Assembly (NCBI RefSeq): GCF_014137865.1
Contig: NZ_JACGWU010000007.1
Span: 1-64,000, forward strand
DNA from: Alpinimonas psychrophila
GTDB lineage: Bacteria; Actinomycetota; Actinomycetes; Actinomycetales; Microbacteriaceae
Length of the DNA stretch: 64,000 bases
Direction: 5' to 3'
Below, one piece after another: positions 1 to 5,969 of this stretch. The notes under the pieces are model-generated. The model saw only the letters and a program-made list of their open reading frames with translations, had not been told where the DNA came from and ran no database searches. Numbering within the stretch: position 1 is the stretch's first letter; each line of letters begins with the position of its first letter. The position numbers were made by a program, and so were the translations under genes.

Positions 1-122
1 AGGCCCTCACTTACGCGACCATTTAATGATCTCGTTGACAAGGATTGCCGCGCCGTAGTCAGACAGGAAGGTGCTACTCACCGCCGATCGAACCGGGATT
101 GCGCCATCGATTTAGTATTCGT
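1..122. other. Window edge, no gene assigned
   Basis: No convincing gene is seen. On the minus strand a frame ending at a TGA at 7-9 is open for about 34 codons up to position 108, but it has no ATG, no ribosome binding site and no recognisable motif. It could be the tail of a decayed gene or chance. Confidence 0.4.
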
Positions 123-156
123 CATGCATTTACTCTAGTGCTAGAGTAAATGCATG
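123..156. promoter_or_regulatory. Perfect 16-bp inverted repeat over the padR start codon
   Basis: CATGCATTTACTCTAG (123-138), a two-base centre TG, then the exact reverse complement (141-156). The right arm ends with the ATG start codon of the PadR gene. PadR proteins bind dyad operators and usually repress their own genes, so this is most simply the autoregulatory operator. Its overlap with the start codon leaves no room for a normal ribosome binding site, which fits a leaderless or very short-leader mRNA. Confidence 0.75.
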
Positions 157-678
157 ATTCTGACCTCCGCTGAGTTGGTTGTGCTCGGTCTTCTTATCGA
201 GGAACCTCGCCACGGCTACGCACTCGATCGCACCATCGCCGAGCGGGGTATTCGTCGGTGGGCGGACCTGGCTTTCTCCTCGATTTACTACCTGCTTGCC
301 AAACTGGAACGCCGCGGACTTATTCGAGTCGCGACCACGGGTGGCCCCAAGTCTCGCCGGGTGTACTCCGCTACGGACGAGGGGAAGACGACCGCCGTAG
401 CTGCGGTAACCGACGTACTTAGGGACGCAACTCCGAACTTCTCCCAATTCGTGGTAGGCCTGGCCAACGTCAATCTCATTGGTTCTGAGCAGTTCCACGC
501 TTGTCTGCGCGAGCGAATGAGGGCGCTCTCTGAGCAGATCACTGCTGTGGAGTCTGCGCGAGAAACACAAGCCCCGCTCTCACATGCCGCGCGCCTCGTC
601 TTCGCGCACTCCCTTGCCATCCTCGTCGCAGAGCGCGATTGGTTGATCACAATTGAAACAGGAGAGATCACCTCATGA
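154..678 (+). CDS. PadR family transcriptional regulator
   Basis: A 174-residue protein with the PadR winged-helix domain in residues 1-80 (MILTSAELVVLGLLIEEPRH, then SSIYYLLAKLERRGLI) and a helical C-terminal half (about 90-174) of the type that makes the dimer arm. PadR proteins are repressors released by phenolics, drugs or other small ligands. The start ATG is the last three bases of a perfect palindrome at 123-156, suggesting autorepression. The stop overlaps the start of the next gene (ATGA), so the two are co-transcribed and the GyrI-like partner may share or sense the ligand. Confidence 0.93.
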   Translation: MILTSAELVVLGLLIEEPRHGYALDRTIAERGIRRWADLAFSSIYYLLAKLERRGLIRVATTGGPKSRRVYSATDEGKTTAVAAVTDVLRDATPNFSQFVVGLANVNLIGSEQFHACLRERMRALSEQITAVESARETQAPLSHAARLVFAHSLAILVAERDWLITIETGEITS

Positions 679-1295
679 AATCTGACTTCAAGAAGGAGAT
701 CGAGACCTATACCGCTCCTGGTGGAAAGTTCGAAGTCGTAACGGTGCCGGCGATGCGTTGCCTCATGATTGACGGCCACGGCGACCCCAACACGTCTCAG
801 GCCTTCAAGGACGTCCTGGCAACGATCTACCCCGTCGCGTACAAGCTCAAATTCTTCAGCAAGGGCGAGCTCGGTCGCGACTATGCAGTCATGCCCCTCG
901 AAGCCCTGTGGTGGTCCGACGACATGGATTCATTCACCAGCGCGCGGGACAAGTCGCAGTGGAACTGGACCGCGATGAACATGGTCCCTGAGTGGCTCAC
1001 TCAGGAACACTTTGATGCGGTGGTCAACGCGGTCGCACGCAAAGGCGGAGCCCCGGCACTCGAAAAGCTCCGTCTCGAGCCAATCGACGAGGGACTGTGT
1101 GTGCAAACTCTCCACATCGGCTCCTACGACGACGAAGCACCAGTGCTGGACACAATGCACCACGAGTTCATTCCGGCCAACGGGCTACGCATGATCGGAA
1201 AGCACCACGAAATCTACCTCAGCGATGCCCGTCGCACGCCCGCGGACAAGCTCAAGACGATACTCCGTCAACCTGTCACCCACATAGGCAAGTAG
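675..1295 (+). CDS. GyrI-like small-molecule-binding domain protein
   Basis: A 206-residue stand-alone protein of the GyrI-like/SOUL effector-binding superfamily, recognised from the start pattern (YTAPGGKFEVVTVPAMRCLM), the GHGDPNTSQAF segment and the EALWWSDD motif followed by WNWTAMNMVPEW. Family members bind hydrophobic small molecules; some hydrolyse electrophilic compounds, but no such activity can be read here. It overlaps padR by four bases, so the pair probably forms a ligand-response operon. The family call is firm, the ligand is unknown. Confidence 0.85.
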   Translation: MKSDFKKEIETYTAPGGKFEVVTVPAMRCLMIDGHGDPNTSQAFKDVLATIYPVAYKLKFFSKGELGRDYAVMPLEALWWSDDMDSFTSARDKSQWNWTAMNMVPEWLTQEHFDAVVNAVARKGGAPALEKLRLEPIDEGLCVQTLHIGSYDDEAPVLDTMHHEFIPANGLRMIGKHHEIYLSDARRTPADKLKTILRQPVTHIGK

Positions 1296-1365
1296 CACCA
1301 CCGAACTGTTATTAGAGACCACCATCGATGAACGATGGCGGCGTCTCGCGCCCAACTCTTTGGAT

Positions 1366-1779
1366 ATGCAGCCCTCGCCCCAAACCCATATTCGGATAGC
1401 TCGTCCTTCGGCACATTTCCAAGTCACTCTCAAATTTTGGACAGAAGGTGTTGGTCTTCGCGTGATTGGACGCACAGACGACACCGCCGAAGGAGGACAT
1501 GCCCTCGCCTTCATTGGTTTGCCTGGAGCTGGATAGCATCTGGAGCTTGTCGACACCTCAGAATTTCCCCCAGCACCAACCGTTGAAGATCTCATCGTTC
1601 TTTATTTGGAGAACGCCGTCGAGGAAGAAATCATCCACAGGATTCAAGCTGCAGGCGGCGTGCACGTGGCCTCCCATAACCCGTATTGGGATCACAACGG
1701 CGTAACGTTCACGGACCCAGACGGCTACCTGTGCGTTCTCTCGACTCGATCATGGAGCAACGGAGTCGAGACGCTCTGA
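1366..1779 (+). pseudogene. VOC (glyoxalase/bleomycin resistance fold) gene with an in-frame stop
   Basis: From ATG 1366 to TGA 1777-1779 one frame of 138 codons reads as a single VOC-superfamily protein: FWTEGVGLRVIGR near residue 27, ALAFIGLPGAG ending at codon 56, then HLELVDTSEFPP, and TFTDPDGYLCVLSTRSW near the end. Codon 57 is TAG (1534-1536), exactly where the family usually has Tyr in a PGAGYHLE-type motif, so one base change from TAT or TAC would explain it. No frameshift is seen and the total length is normal for the family. Likely a recent pseudogene, unless the stop is a sequencing error or is read through. Confidence 0.75.
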
Positions 1780-1844
1780 GGGTTCCCGTTACGGGACTGT
1801 GACAATCCGGCGCGTATCGCCGGCTCCGCTCGGCCGTCCCACAG

Positions 1845-2075
1845 CTATTTCAGCGTTGGGTCTCCAACACGGATCCCGAAGGGGTGCGGTCCCAGGACGA
1901 ACCAGACGATCGTGCCAACGAGTGGGAATGTGAGAATCGCGACAACCCAGATGGCCTTCTCTGTTGGGTTTAGGCCACTTGTTCTGGTGATCTGGGTGAT
2001 CACGTAGGTAATGGTGGCGAGATAGAGCGCCCCAGCCAGAATGGCAGCCACAATCGCGAACGTTTCCACTGCCAA
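1845..2075 (-). CDS. PLDc_N (cardiolipin synthase N-terminal-type) membrane protein
   Basis: A 76-residue protein with two membrane segments: residues 5-27 and about 40-63. The second carries the PLDc_N signature, NPTEKAIWVVAILTFPLVGTIVWFVLG. The domain occurs at the N-terminus of cardiolipin synthases but also alone, as here, in many Actinobacteria, where its role is unknown. It is monocistronic and divergent from the DJ-1 operon, whose promoter lies about 80 bases upstream of this start. Confidence 0.85.
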   Translation of the reverse strand: MAVETFAIVAAILAGALYLATITYVITQITRTSGLNPTEKAIWVVAILTFPLVGTIVWFVLGPHPFGIRVGDPTLK

Positions 2076-2154
2076 CTCCTTAAATGTCCCGAATACTCAA
2101 TCCATCGTACGCGCACCAGTTTTCACGTTACTAGGTGTACTCGGTCATGTCATT

Positions 2155-2184
2155 TTGACAGGACGCTGTCATCTACGATATAAT
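2155..2184 (+). promoter_or_regulatory. Sigma-70-type promoter of the DJ-1/marR operon
   Basis: TTGACA at 2155-2160 and TATAAT at 2179-2184 are perfect consensus hexamers separated by 18 bases. Transcription would start near 2191, giving a leader of about 29 bases with a GGAAAGGGA ribosome binding site before ATG 2220. Perfect -35 and -10 boxes imply strong basal transcription that must be held off by a repressor, matching the two operators laid over it. Confidence 0.85.
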
Positions 2185-2199
2185 GACAGTACGCTGTCA
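2156..2199. promoter_or_regulatory. Two tandem TGACAG-N4-CTGTCA operators
   Basis: Two 16-bp dyads: 2156-2171 (spacer GACG) and 2184-2199 (spacer TACG), 28 bp centre to centre. The first overlaps the -35 box; the second begins on the last base of the -10 box and covers the likely transcription start. Identical arms and promoter overlap are hallmarks of repressor sites. The MarR-family product of the second gene in this operon is the obvious candidate ligand-responsive repressor (inference). Confidence 0.8.
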
Positions 2200-2219
2200 A
2201 TTCTGGAAAGGGAACGACA

Positions 2220-2834
2220 ATGAAGAATGTGATTCTCTACGCGACCGACACTATGGCTGATTGGGAATACGGCTATCTGGTGGCGGGCCTCACAATGGCC
2301 GAGCAAGCCACTCCCGGGCGATATCGACTTGTCGTCGCCTCAGACGGTTCGGCAGCTCACGTTACAACTATGGGAGGTTTACGCCTTCGCCCTGATGTGC
2401 AAGTCAGTGAACTCAACCCTGACAATGTTGGGGTATTGATTCTCCCGGGAGCCGATACCTGGGACAGTGATCACATCGCAGTTCTCCGCTTCGCTGAAGA
2501 TCTGTTGCAGGTCGGTACCCCCGTGGCAGCAATCTGTGGAGCCACCCTTGGACTTGCTCGTTCGGGGCTCCTGAACGATAGACCCCATACAAGCAATGCT
2601 CCCGAATTTCTTCTCGGTGCTCCCGGATACAACGGGGCGGAGCACTATCAGTCAAAAAAGACCGTGTCGGACGGCAGCCTCATTACAGCACCTGCAACAG
2701 CTCCCATAGAGTTCGCCAAAGCCGTATTTGAACGGCTCGAGCTCTTCCCGCAGCCGATTATCGATGCGTGGTACGGGCTGTATACGACCGGGGACAAAAA
2801 GTACTTCGATCGGCTCATTGGCAAATCTAAATGA
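2220..2834 (+). CDS. DJ-1/PfpI (type 1 glutamine amidotransferase-like) family protein
   Basis: A 204-residue DJ-1/PfpI-superfamily protein: N-terminal strand MKNVILYATDTMADWEYGY, DVGVLILPGADTWD-type loop at about 75-85, and the nucleophile elbow AAICGATLGLARSGLL with Cys near residue 104. Related proteins act as glyoxalases, deglycases, isonitrile hydratases or chaperones; the exact reaction cannot be read here. It is the first gene of a two-gene operon with a MarR regulator (ATGA overlap), transcribed from the strong repressed promoter at 2155-2184, which points to an inducible stress or detoxification role. Confidence 0.88.
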   Translation: MKNVILYATDTMADWEYGYLVAGLTMAEQATPGRYRLVVASDGSAAHVTTMGGLRLRPDVQVSELNPDNVGVLILPGADTWDSDHIAVLRFAEDLLQVGTPVAAICGATLGLARSGLLNDRPHTSNAPEFLLGAPGYNGAEHYQSKKTVSDGSLITAPATAPIEFAKAVFERLELFPQPIIDAWYGLYTTGDKKYFDRLIGKSK

Positions 2835-3319
2835 GCGAGCGGTCCGCTGGTGGTGACGCGCTGACGAATCTGGTGCTACCCATCTTTGAGCTCAGCGGTG
2901 AGTTCCTCGCCGCTGCCCGCGACATTGCAGAACCAGCTGGACTTACCCCAGCATTGTGGCAAGTTCTCGGGGCAACACTGGATGAACCCCTGACAGTCTC
3001 AGAGATCGCGCGTCGCGTTGGATTGGGGCTGGCGCGTCAGAGCGTGCAACGAAGCGCAGACATTCTCGTCGAAAAAGACTGGGCCGAGTATCTAGAGAAT
3101 CCGCGCCACCAGAGAGCAAAACTTCTTCAGCCGACACCGGCGGGTCTCAAATCACTCACCCGATTGCGCCGCTCACAGCACCTGTGGGCCGACTCGGTTG
3201 GAAAAGCCCTAGGTGAGAGTGAGTTGCTGACCTTACAAACGACTGTTCAGCGCATTATCGCAGCGTCCCGGGCGTACCGTGGAGATGCACCTCCCGCCTT
3301 AGATAACGGTCCAAGGTGA
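2831..3319 (+). CDS. MarR family transcriptional regulator
   Basis: A 162-residue MarR-type winged-helix regulator. The DNA-binding region (about residues 35-100) shows PALWQVLGATLDEPLTVSEI, ARRVGLGLARQSVQRSADIL and the wing DWAEYLENPRHQRAKLLQPT; flanking helices form the dimer interface. The start overlaps the upstream DJ-1 stop by four bases. As the only regulator in this operon it probably binds the two TGACAG-N4-CTGTCA dyads over the promoter and is released by a small molecule or oxidant. No pair of cysteines of the OhrR type is visible. Confidence 0.92.
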   Translation: MSERSAGGDALTNLVLPIFELSGEFLAAARDIAEPAGLTPALWQVLGATLDEPLTVSEIARRVGLGLARQSVQRSADILVEKDWAEYLENPRHQRAKLLQPTPAGLKSLTRLRRSQHLWADSVGKALGESELLTLQTTVQRIIAASRAYRGDAPPALDNGPR

Positions 3320-3382
3320 GAGCAGATCGCTTTGTCGCGCACGATCCCGTCTTTGGCGATCAGCGACCTGCAGATCGCACTG

Positions 3383-3673
3383 CTACAGGACGACCTGATA
3401 GTGCTCTACGACCGGGAACGGTTCGTAGAAGTGGTGAAGTAATTCTCTCCATCGGTCGTAGTCGGGCGACTGGCGGAATCTAACAGTGTGGTCCTCCAAG
3501 CGCTCCCATTCGACGAGGAGTAGGTAGGTGTTGGGGGACTCGACCGACCGGGAAAGTGAGAGGTTCCGGAAGCCGGGAATCGCGCTGATGATGGATCGTG
3601 CCTCGCGGAACTCGAACTCGAACTCATCTTCTCGCCCATGGATTACAGGTAACAACGCGTGTTCAGTGATCAT
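3383..3673 (-). CDS. Antibiotic biosynthesis monooxygenase (ABM) family protein
   Basis: A 96-residue single-domain ABM protein of dimeric ferredoxin-like fold: ALLPVIHGREDEFEFEFREA, then GFRNLSLSRSVESPNTYLLL and VEWERLEDHTVRFRQSPDYD, ending with FPVVEHYQ. Members include quinol and heme monooxygenases. It converges on the DJ-1/marR operon from the other side. Just upstream of its start (3684-3702) are the same TGACAG and CTGTC half-sites as in the DJ-1 promoter, so it may belong to the same MarR regulon. Confidence 0.88.
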   Translation of the reverse strand: MITEHALLPVIHGREDEFEFEFREARSIISAIPGFRNLSLSRSVESPNTYLLLVEWERLEDHTVRFRQSPDYDRWRELLHHFYEPFPVVEHYQVVL

Positions 3674-3683
3674 CCCGTAATCC

Positions 3684-3702
3684 TGACAGGAAACACACTG
3701 TC
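3684..3702. promoter_or_regulatory. TGACAG...CTGTC half-site pair upstream of the ABM gene
   Basis: TGACAG (3684-3689) and CTGTC (3698-3702) lie 11 bases upstream of the ABM start. The arms match those at 2156-2199 but the spacer is eight bases rather than four, so this is a weaker or variant copy. Candidate site for the same MarR protein. Confidence 0.4.
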
Positions 3703-4101
3703 CCGTGTCGATTGCCCGACCGATGACCTCGACCTCTTCGCTTAATCCCCCTGTCGTAGATTCTTAAGTGCACGCGGGGCTAAGTTCTACACGGCAGCGA
3801 TATTCCCGTCTTGGTTATTGTCGGCCCTCAGGCTTACACTCAACATTCGAACATATTTTCTAATGTTGGGGAGGTCAACATCTGCATTAGAGCCAGTGGC
3901 ACAGAGTTGCCCGAGTTCCCCAATGACGCGAAGCGCGACAACGACCGGGCAATGCCGTGGTGAAATCTTGAGTTCAGTCTCCCGCTAGCCGTTGATGGCC
4001 CGTCCACTTCTCCTCCCCAGCCGTTTCCGATACGAAGCGGGGTTCGTGAATCTCGAAAACTGAAACCGGCACTAAATTAGCTGGCACTCTCAATCCATAA
4101 C
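3703..4101. other. Intergenic stretch without a recognisable gene
   Basis: About 400 bases with no supported coding frame. It contains a short inverted repeat, CAACATT (3841-3847) and AATGTTG (3862-3868), which could be a weak regulatory dyad. Nothing else is evident. Confidence 0.5.
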
Positions 4102-4371
4102 ATGGAAGATAGGAGTGTGCTCGGATTGAATGAACCTCACGTGTGGACCCTGATCGGCGTCTTTAGCGGGATTATGGTGGCAATCTTGACGATTGGATTC
4201 GGGTCGTTGCGTAGCGAGATGAAGAGCATGCACGCTTCTCTCAGCGCCGAAATAACATCACTCGCCGTGCGCACGGAGTCAGGTTTCGACGCCGTTAACC
4301 GGCGCATCGACTATCTCGACCGCGATGTTCAGCATCTGATGCGCAAAGAATTTGGCGATAACCCGAGTTAG
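4102..4371 (+). CDS. Small membrane-anchored coiled-coil protein, unknown function
   Basis: An 89-residue protein with one N-terminal membrane segment (about residues 12-34, VWTLIGVFSGIMVAILTIGF) followed by a heptad-patterned helix (35-80: MKSMHASLSAEI, RTESGFDAVNRRIDYLDRDV). Similar short proteins are common in Actinobacteria and remain uncharacterised. The start ATG is at 4102, with a weak GATAGGAG-like sequence inside the first codons and no clear upstream ribosome binding site. The gene ends tail to tail with the next one, overlapping by four bases. Confidence 0.7.
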   Translation: MEDRSVLGLNEPHVWTLIGVFSGIMVAILTIGFGSLRSEMKSMHASLSAEITSLAVRTESGFDAVNRRIDYLDRDVQHLMRKEFGDNPS

Positions 4372-4670
4372 CGGCCGGTTGACGTACCCAGCATTTGATT
4401 AACACTTGCGAGGGGCAGTTTCAGGACCACCGCCATCTGGCCCGCCGAGATGCCGCGATGTTGCCATTCAGTCAAAAGCTCGGCGAGATCGCTTCGGTCG
4501 GCCTCTGAAGCCTTACTGTTGTCGCCGACTGACTCACACAGTGTTGCCGCGTGAGTTATCTCGGCGGCCTCGAGAGGAACGTGGGAGGGAGCGTCATTTT
4601 CCCGGAGCGTGAAACCCCAACCAGGATGGGTTCCCTCGCCTAGAACACCGTTGTTCGTTTGCATGGGCAT
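4368..4670 (-). CDS. Small hypothetical protein with helix-turn-helix-like C-terminus
   Basis: A 100-residue protein I do not recognise. The first 45 residues look disordered; residues 60-95 (DLAELLTEWQHRGI, then AGQMAVVLKLPLASVNQMLG) have the hydrophobic spacing of a helix-turn-helix. It converges with the preceding coiled-coil gene, overlapping at the stop codons. A GGGG run sits seven bases before the ATG. It could be a small DNA-binding protein or a chance frame. Confidence 0.5.
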   Translation of the reverse strand: MPMQTNNGVLGEGTHPGWGFTLRENDAPSHVPLEAAEITHAATLCESVGDNSKASEADRSDLAELLTEWQHRGISAGQMAVVLKLPLASVNQMLGTSTGR

Positions 4671-4934
4671 CCCCCGTCGTCGAACCTAGCTCAGCACATC
4701 TTTCTGTTCCCGACAAGGCGAGTGCCGGCTGAGATTTTCTCGTTGCGCTCGGCCTTGGCGTGTGGATGATTGTCAAAAGTGCCCAGGATGCTCGGATGGC
4801 CGCTTAACGTCCTGCACTGGACATCCTAATTTTTAGTTGTGCTGCATTGCATAAAATACGTGTTTTAAATTGCACTTAAACCCTCGTTACCAAGCTGGTT
4901 GTGAGTCACTTCACAACTAGTTAGAAGCACGACA

Positions 4935-5366
4935 ATGTCGATTACACCGGGTTTCACATTGGTGGAGATCCGCGAAAAAGGAATCCTCTTGGAGAAGCTT
5001 GCGCAGTCTTATCTAACGACAGGTCCTGTATGGACCGGAGAGTTCAAGAACGTTTGGCTTGGCAAGACTGGTCGGGCCGGGACGGTTCACTGTTGGGAAT
5101 TTCTTGGGCATAGCTGCATCCTTTCACCAGAAGGAAAGCGGCAGGAAATCAGGGACGGTTCAGGCTCCGTTTTTTATAACATCGGCCATTCGTACCCCGT
5201 GGCGGCTGCTTTGGTTGTTTTCGGCTTTGCCTTTGGGGCAACTCTGTTGATTGCACTGGGAGCTATCTGGTTTGGCCATATTGGCTGGGATCGGATGCTC
5301 GGCTACGGCTTGAAGTATGGAACCAACTTCAAGCACACCCACCTTGGGGACTTGGGCAAAGGCTAG
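4935..5366 (+). CDS. DUF4260 family membrane protein, N-terminal half divergent
   Basis: The last 70 residues are a clear DUF4260 domain: FYNIGHSYPVAAALVVFGFA, an apolar helix LLIALGAIWFGHIGWDRML, then GYGLKYGTNF with THLG. The first 75 residues do not look like the expected two hydrophobic helices; they are polar and contain Trp-rich segments. Another frame near 5070-5095 reads DGSLLGIS, resembling the PDxSLLGY motif that normally precedes the domain, so one or more frameshifts may have scrambled the 5' half. Function is unknown in the family. Treat as possibly broken. Confidence 0.6.
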   Translation: MSITPGFTLVEIREKGILLEKLAQSYLTTGPVWTGEFKNVWLGKTGRAGTVHCWEFLGHSCILSPEGKRQEIRDGSGSVFYNIGHSYPVAAALVVFGFAFGATLLIALGAIWFGHIGWDRMLGYGLKYGTNFKHTHLGDLGKG

Positions 5367-5444
5367 GCAGCATAAATCGACATGATTGGGCGGAGTTCGC
5401 TATTGGTAGCACATCGTTTAGCACACCGGCCTAAAACAAGGCCC

Positions 5445-5577
5445 TTTTTTGCGGAGAATGGGGGACTCCGTCGAAATGGTTCCACCATTTCTCCTCCCCG
5501 AATCCGCCGATTTCCAACGGTAAAAAAATTATGACCCCCATGAAGGAGGTCATAATTTTTTTGCGGAGAATGGGGGA
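5445..5577. repeat. 21-bp direct repeat of the tRNA-Ser 3' end
   Basis: The 21 bases at 5445-5465 are identical to 5557-5577, which span the acceptor/T-arm 3' end of tRNA-Ser and part of its terminator. The lone copy at 5445-5465 continues on the minus strand into a TTCGA-containing stretch, as a T-arm would, and then loses resemblance to a tRNA. The copies are 112 bases apart. Either a degraded second tRNA-Ser gene or the scar of an element that once integrated at this tRNA. Confidence 0.7.
5522..5562 (-). terminator. Terminator of tRNA-Ser
   Basis: A perfect 15-bp stem, AAAAAAATTATGACC (5522-5536) with its reverse complement (5548-5562), loop of 11 bases. Read on the minus strand it follows the tRNA 3' end directly and ends in a seven-T run, a typical intrinsic terminator; A/T symmetry would let it work in both directions. 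Confidence 0.85.
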
Positions 5578-5648
5578 TTCGAACCCCCGAGGGCTTGCAC
5601 CCAACCAACTTTCCAAGCTGGCGCCATAGGCCACTAGGCGAATCCTCC
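5564..5648 (-). tRNA. tRNA-Ser(GGA)
   Basis: Complete cloverleaf on the minus strand: acceptor GGAGGAT pairing with ATTCTCC, anticodon loop CTTGGAAAG with anticodon GGA (reads UCC/UCU), a long variable arm typical of class II tRNA, and T-loop GGTTCGAATCC. The CCA end is not encoded. It is followed by its own terminator and by a partial duplicate of its 3' end at 5445-5465. Confidence 0.95.
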
Positions 5649-5762
5649 AGCGTGCGACAACGAGAAAACTCGTTTCGAACCTCCGCTAGCTTACCGGAAA
5701 CGATCCGGTGCGCGGCGACGCCAAATAGAGCTGGCCCCGCAGCATCCCGTACACTTGAAGCG

Positions 5763-5853
5763 GCTCCTCGCGTGGCGCCACCCAGGCCAACTCCCCCAGG
5801 ACGGAAACGTAGCAAGGGTAACCCGGCTCTGGCGGGTGCGCGGGGAGTCATTT
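5763..5853 (+). ncRNA. Signal recognition particle RNA (small SRP RNA)
   Basis: Contains the conserved helix 8 core: CCAGGACGGAAACGTAGCA, with the GGAA tetraloop region, followed by AAGGGTAACCCGG and CTCTGGCGGGTG, while CTCCCC (about 5791-5796) pairs with GGGGAG (about 5842-5847) to close the stem. This RNA binds Ffh and guides membrane protein translation. It lies upstream of dnaX in many Actinobacteria; here pta-ackA sits in between. The exact ends are estimates. Confidence 0.88.
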
Positions 5854-5969
5854 ACCGTTAACTTCCTTGTGATGGCCGGGGCCGCACCTTCGGGCGCATC
5901 AAGGGGTGGTGAACGTGGGGGAGAGCACGCCGTGGGTGCCGTCAAGAATGTCAGCGTAGGGTGGGAATC

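Noticed and set aside
5961-5969. GTG start for pta at 5961
   Set aside because: The ATG at 5970 has a better placed AGGGTGG and gives the usual N-terminus.
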